NCBI GenBank assembly: GCA_963764465.1
Contig: CAVXSO010000006.1
Span: 124,001 to 188,000, forward strand
Direction of reading: 5' to 3'
Length of the DNA stretch: 64,000 bases
Source of the DNA: JAJXXT01 sp963764465
GTDB taxonomy: Bacteria; Pseudomonadota; Alphaproteobacteria; Acetobacterales; Acetobacteraceae
Numbering within the stretch: position 1 is the stretch's first letter; each line of letters begins with the position of its first letter. Of this stretch, positions 59,317-64,000 are shown piece after piece. The notes under the pieces were generated by a model. That model saw nothing but the letters and a program-made list of their open reading frames with translations. It was not told the origin of the DNA and searched no databases. The position numbers were made by a program, and so were the translations under genes.

Positions 59317-61671
59317 ATGCCGCCACGACCGCCGGGCACGCAACGACCAGTGGCGGAAGGGCCGCAAGGGCCGGACATGGCTGGGCTTTCGCAGGCCGAG
59401 GCCGCGCGCCGGCGTGACCGTTTCGGCCCCAACGCCATCCCCGAGAAGCGGCCCGGCAGGGCGCTCGAATTCGCGCGCAAATTCTGGGGGCCGATCGCCT
59501 GGATGCTGGAGGCGGCGGCCGCGTTGCAGATCCTGCTGGGCAAGCCGGACGAGGCCGTCATCGTCACCGCACTGCTGGTGGCCAACGCCGTGATCGGCTT
59601 CATCGAGGAGGGGCGTGCGAGCAAGGCGCTCGACCTGCTGCGCCAGCGCCTGGTGGTAACGGCGCGGGTGCGCCGCGACGGCGCCTGGCGCACCGTGCCG
59701 GCGGCGGAGCTGGTGCCGGGCGACCTGGTGCACATGCGCATGGGCGACCTGGCGCCGGCCGACATCGACATCGGCGAAGGCAGCGTGCTGCTCGACCAAT
59801 CGGCGCTGACCGGCGAGTCCGTGCCGGTGGAGGCCGGACCCGGTGCCCGCGCCTATGCCGCCGCGATCGTGCGGCGCGGCGAGGCGACGGGCGTGGTCAC
59901 CGCGACCGGCGCGGCAACGTATTTCGGCCGCACGGCGGAGCTGGTGCGCACGGCGCACGCGCAGAGCCACCTGCAGGCGACCATCCTCGGCATCGTGCGT
60001 ATCCTCGCCGCCGTGGACGCGGTGCTGATCGCGCTGCTGCTGTTCTACGCCGCCTGGGCCAACCTGCCGCTGCGCGACGTCCTGCCGTTTGCGCTGATCC
60101 TGCTCGTCGCGTCGGTGCCCGCCGCACTGCCCGCGACCTTCACGCTCGCGACCGCGCTGGGCGCCGCGGAACTCGCGCGCGAGGGCGTGCTGGTGGCGCG
60201 CCTGCAGGCGATCGAGGAAGCGGCGGGGATGGACGTGCTGTGCACCGACAAGACCGGCACGCTCACCGAGAACCGGCTGCGCCTTGCCGCCGCGCGGCCA
60301 CTGGGCGGCACGACGGAGGCCGATCTGCTACGCTTCGCCGCCATGGCCTGCGACGCCGCGACGCAGGACCCGATCGACCTTGCCGTCCTGGCGGGCTCCG
60401 GCGAGGTGTCGCTGCCGCAACGGCTGGGGTTCGAGCCCTTCGAGCCGGCGCTGCGCTACTCGCTGGGCCGCTTCTCCGACGGCGGCGCCGAGTTGCTGGC
60501 GGCGAAGGGGGCCGCGGAGGCCGTGGCGAAGCTGTGCGACGCGCCGCAGAACGTCGCGGTGGCGGAGGCGGAGCTCGCGGGCATGGGCGCGCGCGTGCTC
60601 GCCGTGGCGGTGGGCCCGGCCAAGGGACGCATGCGCCTCGCCGGCCTGCTGGCGCTGGAGGACCCGCCGCGGGCGGATTCCGCCGCGCTGATCGCGGGCC
60701 TGGGCGAGATGGGCGTGCGCGTGGTGATGGCGACCGGAGACGCGGCACCGACGGCCGCCGCCATCGCGCAACGCGTGGGCATCGGCGGCGAGGTGGGGGA
60801 TGCGGCGGCGCTCGAGGGGGCGGGCGATCCGCTGCGCTTCGGCGTCTTCGCGCGCGTGCTGCCGGAGCACAAGATCGCGCTGGTGCGCCGCCTGCAGGCC
60901 GCGGGCCACGTCGTCGGCATGACCGGGGACGGGGTGAACGACGCGCCGGCGCTGCGCCAGGCGGAAGTGGGAATCGCGGTGGCGAGTGCGACGGACGTCG
61001 CGCGTGCGGCGGCGGGAATCGTGCTCACCTCCCCAGGCCTGGTCGACGCGCTGGCGGCGGTGCGGACGAGCCGGGCGATCTACCAGCGCATGCTCACCTA
61101 TACGATCAACAAGATCATGAAGACGCTGGAAATCGCGGTTTTTCTCTCGCTTGGTGTCATTCTCACCGGGCAGTTCGTCATCACGCCGCTGCTGATCGTG
61201 CTGTTGCTGTTCACCAATGATTTCGTGACCATGACGATCGCGACAGACCGCGTGGTGCCATCGCCGGCGCCGGACCGCTGGGACGTGCGCGGGCTGATGA
61301 TGACCGGTGGCGCGCTCGCCGCGTGCGTGCTGGTGCTGTCGTTCTCGGTGTTCTTCGCGGGGCGGGACTGGTTCGGCCTGCCGCTGCCGCAGTTGCAGAC
61401 GCTGGTCTTCGTCATGCTGGTCGCGACGGGGCAGGGCAATGTCTACCTGATCCGCGAGCGCGGCCCGTTCTGGCGCTCCGCGCCGGGCCGCTGGCTGATG
61501 ACGAGTTCCGCCGCCGACCTTGTCGTGGTGGTGACGATGGCCACGACCGGCGTGCTGATGGCGCCGGTCAAGCTGCCCCTGCTGCTGCTGCTGCTCGTCG
61601 TGGTGGTGGCCTGGCTGCTGGTGCTGGACCGGGTGAAGCTCTGGCTGTTCAGCCGTATCGCGTTTGCGTGA
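59317..61671 (+). CDS. P-type ATPase, plasma-membrane H+-ATPase (P3A) type
   Basis: Proton- (or cation-) pumping ATPase of 784 residues. The P3A-like N-terminus is GLSQAEAARRRDRFGPNAIPEK; ATG 59377 just before it is an alternative start. The actuator domain has DQSALTGESVPVE, and helix 4 is LVASVPAALPATFTLATALG. The phosphorylated Asp311 is in VLCTDKTGTLTENR, and the hinge is MTGDGVNDAPALRQAEVGIAV. There is no Cys-based metal site and no N-terminal HMA domain, which argues against heavy metals. Such pumps help acid-tolerant bacteria hold internal pH. No strong RBS is visible. Confidence 0.92.
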   Translation: MPPRPPGTQRPVAEGPQGPDMAGLSQAEAARRRDRFGPNAIPEKRPGRALEFARKFWGPIAWMLEAAAALQILLGKPDEAVIVTALLVANAVIGFIEEGRASKALDLLRQRLVVTARVRRDGAWRTVPAAELVPGDLVHMRMGDLAPADIDIGEGSVLLDQSALTGESVPVEAGPGARAYAAAIVRRGEATGVVTATGAATYFGRTAELVRTAHAQSHLQATILGIVRILAAVDAVLIALLLFYAAWANLPLRDVLPFALILLVASVPAALPATFTLATALGAAELAREGVLVARLQAIEEAAGMDVLCTDKTGTLTENRLRLAAARPLGGTTEADLLRFAAMACDAATQDPIDLAVLAGSGEVSLPQRLGFEPFEPALRYSLGRFSDGGAELLAAKGAAEAVAKLCDAPQNVAVAEAELAGMGARVLAVAVGPAKGRMRLAGLLALEDPPRADSAALIAGLGEMGVRVVMATGDAAPTAAAIAQRVGIGGEVGDAAALEGAGDPLRFGVFARVLPEHKIALVRRLQAAGHVVGMTGDGVNDAPALRQAEVGIAVASATDVARAAAGIVLTSPGLVDALAAVRTSRAIYQRMLTYTINKIMKTLEIAVFLSLGVILTGQFVITPLLIVLLLFTNDFVTMTIATDRVVPSPAPDRWDVRGLMMTGGALAACVLVLSFSVFFAGRDWFGLPLPQLQTLVFVMLVATGQGNVYLIRERGPFWRSAPGRWLMTSSAADLVVVVTMATTGVLMAPVKLPLLLLLLVVVVAWLLVLDRVKLWLFSRIAFA

Positions 61672-61719
61672 CGCGCGCCGAGGCGGCACAAAAGCGGTGT
61701 TTCCGAAGGAGTCCCGCCG

Positions 61720-63039
61720 ATGCTCGAACGCCGCGCCTGGGTGCCCGAAGCCAGCGAGCGCTATGTCCAGCAGGTCGCGGCCGAGGTCGCGGCGAGCGAC
61801 ACCGCGGCCAACGAGCGCCGCCTGCTGGCGCTGGTCGCCGAGAACCACGCCATCCACGAACACGACTGCGTGAACCTCAACCCAGCCGGCAACGTGATGA
61901 ACCCGAAGGCGGAGGCGCTGCTCGCCGACAGCCTCGGCACGCGCGCCTCCCTCGGCTACCCCGGCGACAAGTACGAGATGGGGCTGGAGGCGGTCGAGAA
62001 GATCGAGATCATGGCGGCCGAGCTCGCCTCCGAGGTGTTCGGCGCGCGCTACGTGGAGTTCCGCGTCCCCTCGGGCGGCCTTGCCAATCTCTATGTGTTC
62101 ATGGCGGTGGCGAAGCCGGGTGATAGCATCATCGCCCCGCCGCCCGCGATCGGCGGGCACGTGACGCACCATGCGGCGGGGGCGGCGGGCATGTACGGCG
62201 TGGTGACTCACGCGGCGCCGGTCGATGCCGGGGGCTACACGGTGGACGTAGCGGCGCTGCGCGAACAGGCGCTGGCGGTGCGGCCGAAGCTGATCACCAT
62301 CGGCGGCAGCCTCAACCTCTTTCCGCACCCGGTCCGCGCCATCCGCGCCATTGCGGACGAGGTGGGCGCCTACGTGCTGTTCGACGCCGCGCACATGGCC
62401 GGCATGATCGCCGGCCACGCCTGGCAGCAGCCGCTCGAGGAAGGTGCGCATGTGATGACGATGAGCACCTACAAGAGCCTCGGTGGCCCGCCCGCGGGCC
62501 TCGTCGTCACCAACGACGCGGTGCTGGCGCAACGGCTGGACGCGATCGCGTTTCCGGGCCTCACTGCCAATTTCGACGCGGCGAAGACGGCGGCGCTCGC
62601 GATGTCGTTGCTGGACTGGAAGGAGTTCGGCCGCGAGTACGCCGCCGCGATGGCGGCGACCGCGAAGGCGCTGGGGGAGGCGCTGGCCGACCGTGGCGTC
62701 CCGGTCTTCGCCCGTGGGCGCGGGATGACCACCTCGCATCATCTCGCCATCGAGGCGGCGCGCTACGGCGGCGGCCAGGCGGCGGCGAAACTGCTGCGCC
62801 GCGCCAACGTGCTCACCTGCGGCATCGGCCTGCCGGTCGCGCCGGTGGAGGGCGACGCGAACGGGCTCAGGCTCGGCACGCCGGAGATCGTGCGCTTCGG
62901 CATGGGCCCGGAGCACATGAAGGAACTCGCCGGCTACATCGCGGAGGCGCTCGAGGGTAACCGCGCGCCGGAGGATGTCGCGAAGGACGTGAGCGCCTTC
63001 CGCCGCCGCTTCACGCGGTTGCGCTACGTGCGGGAATAG
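61720..63039 (+). CDS. SHMT-like PLP enzyme, divergent paralogue
   Basis: Fold type I PLP enzyme of 439 residues related to serine hydroxymethyltransferase. Similar blocks are NERRLLALVAENHAIHEHDC, ASLGYPGDKYEMGLEAVEKIE, VLFDAAHMAGMIAGHAW (the Asp/His of the PLP site) and VMTMSTYKSLGGPPAGLVV with the Schiff-base Lys. Classic SHMT has TTHKTLRGPRGG here, so this is a separate subgroup that may use another amino acid (for example alpha-methylserine) or act as a lyase. A good AAGGAG site precedes the ATG. It follows the P-type ATPase by 48 bp. Confidence 0.82.
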   Translation: MLERRAWVPEASERYVQQVAAEVAASDTAANERRLLALVAENHAIHEHDCVNLNPAGNVMNPKAEALLADSLGTRASLGYPGDKYEMGLEAVEKIEIMAAELASEVFGARYVEFRVPSGGLANLYVFMAVAKPGDSIIAPPPAIGGHVTHHAAGAAGMYGVVTHAAPVDAGGYTVDVAALREQALAVRPKLITIGGSLNLFPHPVRAIRAIADEVGAYVLFDAAHMAGMIAGHAWQQPLEEGAHVMTMSTYKSLGGPPAGLVVTNDAVLAQRLDAIAFPGLTANFDAAKTAALAMSLLDWKEFGREYAAAMAATAKALGEALADRGVPVFARGRGMTTSHHLAIEAARYGGGQAAAKLLRRANVLTCGIGLPVAPVEGDANGLRLGTPEIVRFGMGPEHMKELAGYIAEALEGNRAPEDVAKDVSAFRRRFTRLRYVRE

Positions 63040-63062
63040 GCACGCGACGTGGGGGAGGCGGC

Positions 63063-64000
63063 ATGATGCGCGCGCTGCGGCGCTCGGTCGCGTTCTGGCT
63101 GTTCCTCGCGGCGCTGACGCTGTTCCTGCTGCAGTGGTATCCGAATACCGGCATCGTGCTGATGGTGCTGGGCGCGGGGCCGGTGAACGCGCTGCTGATC
63201 CATCTTTTCCTGCTCGCCCTCTTCATCGAGGCGCTGGTCGGGCGCGTGCGGCCTGCGTTCATCGTGCTGCCGGTGCTCGCGTATGGTGGCTACTACGGCG
63301 CCTATGTGCTGCAGGGCCATCTGGTCGCGGCAGAGAAGGCGCGCATCGAGGCGCGACATGCGGGCAAGGCGTATGCGTTCGATCCCGCGGCGGAGGCGCT
63401 GGTCTTCGATACACCCAAGCCCGGAATGCCGAGTGCCAACCTGCAGTTCTTCGTCGCGACCCATCGCATTCCCGTCGCCTATGACCGCCTGCGCGCGGCG
63501 CGGCTGGCACCGGCTGCCGCCTGCGCTGGCCTGCGCAACCTGCAAAATGGAGCGGCGGTGCTCGTGACGCCGGCGCGCTGGTTCTATCATTTCGCCTCCG
63601 TCAACGCGGCCAACGCGCCCTGCGTGTTGACGCGCGTCGAGCGGCCGGCTGGCCCCGTGGTGGTGTTGCGGGAGGAGGACCGCGCGTCGCCGGCGCTGCG
63701 CCTGCTCGGGATCAGCGAGAACTCGACGGACGTGTTTGTCGATGGGAAGCGGATGGGTTCGCTGACGCGGGTGGTGGTCCGGCGCATGCTGCCCTTCGTT
63801 TCGTTCGTCGGCTGCGTGCTGATTGACGAGCCACCAGCCTGGGTGTGCACGAACGGCATGTTCGGGAGCCGCACGCAGGTTGCCGGGCCCCCGCCCACGG
63901 ACATGGGCGACGACGCCGGCGTGCTGCTCGGCATTCCCCTCTACACCGCGGCGGACATCCTTGCCTTCGGCGGCTATCGCGAGAACGATGCGGTGGTGAA
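63063..64000 (+). CDS. Membrane protein of unknown function, runs off the window
   Basis: The frame is open from ATG 63063 (GGGGGAGGCGGC upstream; a second ATG follows at once) to the last base, more than 312 residues. It starts RALRRSVAFWLFLAALTLFLL, with further hydrophobic stretches to about residue 90. A long polar, presumably periplasmic part follows, with few recognisable motifs (YAFDPAAEALVFDTPKP, RWFYHFASVNAANAPC, ENSTDVFVDGKRM). No family recognised. It is 23 bp after the SHMT-like gene and may share its transcript. Confidence 0.7.
   Translation, partial: MMRALRRSVAFWLFLAALTLFLLQWYPNTGIVLMVLGAGPVNALLIHLFLLALFIEALVGRVRPAFIVLPVLAYGGYYGAYVLQGHLVAAEKARIEARHAGKAYAFDPAAEALVFDTPKPGMPSANLQFFVATHRIPVAYDRLRAARLAPAAACAGLRNLQNGAAVLVTPARWFYHFASVNAANAPCVLTRVERPAGPVVVLREEDRASPALRLLGISENSTDVFVDGKRMGSLTRVVVRRMLPFVSFVGCVLIDEPPAWVCTNGMFGSRTQVAGPPPTDMGDDAGVLLGIPLYTAADILAFGGYRENDAVV

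Noticed and set aside
60328..62916. Very long minus-strand open frame (over 860 codons) opposite the ATPase and SHMT-like genes
   Set aside because: It mirrors the codon pattern of two clear plus-strand genes. Its product is His/Arg/Ala/Asp-rich with no motif, as expected from antisense of GC-rich coding DNA.

Overview
The window is GC-rich bacterial chromosome with short intergenic gaps and many 4-bp start/stop overlaps. The order tpiA-secG-pyrG-kdsA-eno-ftsB-pdhABC-lpdA-lipA-coq10, an E1-beta subunit carrying its own lipoyl domain, and the modules rpmF-plsX-fabH-ihfA-merR and lepB-rnc-era-recO-parC point to an alphaproteobacterium. Rhodospirillales, probably Acetobacteraceae, is my best guess. 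That is inference from gene content and order; no rRNA is present.

1-13.6 kb (+ strand) holds central metabolism: the end of tpiA, secG, pyrG, kdsA, eno, ftsB, then the pyruvate dehydrogenase complex with lipoate synthase. pdhC is split by a frameshift in its Ala/Pro linker. 13.5-16.9 kb has an ECF sigma/anti-sigma pair, a threonine aldolase, a small EF-hand-like secreted protein and a VOC remnant. 16.8-23.7 kb (- strand) is an overlapping trio (DsbA-like, cytochrome c4-like, TsdA-like dihaem cytochrome) plus acpS, an AhpD-like protein, rel/spoT, rpoZ and folK. 23.8-27.5 kb has NYN and family 5 UDG genes, tandem DoxX paralogues, smpB and dapA. 27.5-38.5 kb (+) is a long run from slt to parC and an M20 peptidase. 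38.5-42.4 kb (-) is a four-gene overlapping ABC importer of the polyamine/iron class.

42.4-50.5 kb is the accessory-looking part: leucyl/arginyl-transferase, RDD protein, penicillin acylase, AHL-lactonase-like hydrolase, an unusually AT-rich membrane gene, an arylamine N-acetyltransferase broken by about six frameshifts, and PPK2. It also carries short G-rich repeat blocks that recur around ppk2. 50.4-56.6 kb has a CMD-family protein, yceD, a PrnB/IDO-superfamily gene sitting between yceD and rpmF, then rpmF-plsX-fabH(frameshifted)-ihfA-merR and a CBS-domain gene behind a consensus FNR/FixK box. 56.6-64 kb has phaC, tRNA-Pro(GGG), a terminator with a possible 43-residue peptide gene, a P3A-type H+-ATPase, an SHMT-like enzyme and a membrane protein running off the end.

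The most notable signals are the intergenic repeat family at 47-50 kb, three separate 15-bp x 4 tandem repeats, the FNR-box promoter, the PrnB-like insertion, and the frameshifts in pdhC and fabH. Both frameshifted genes are normally needed intact, so those shifts may be sequence errors.
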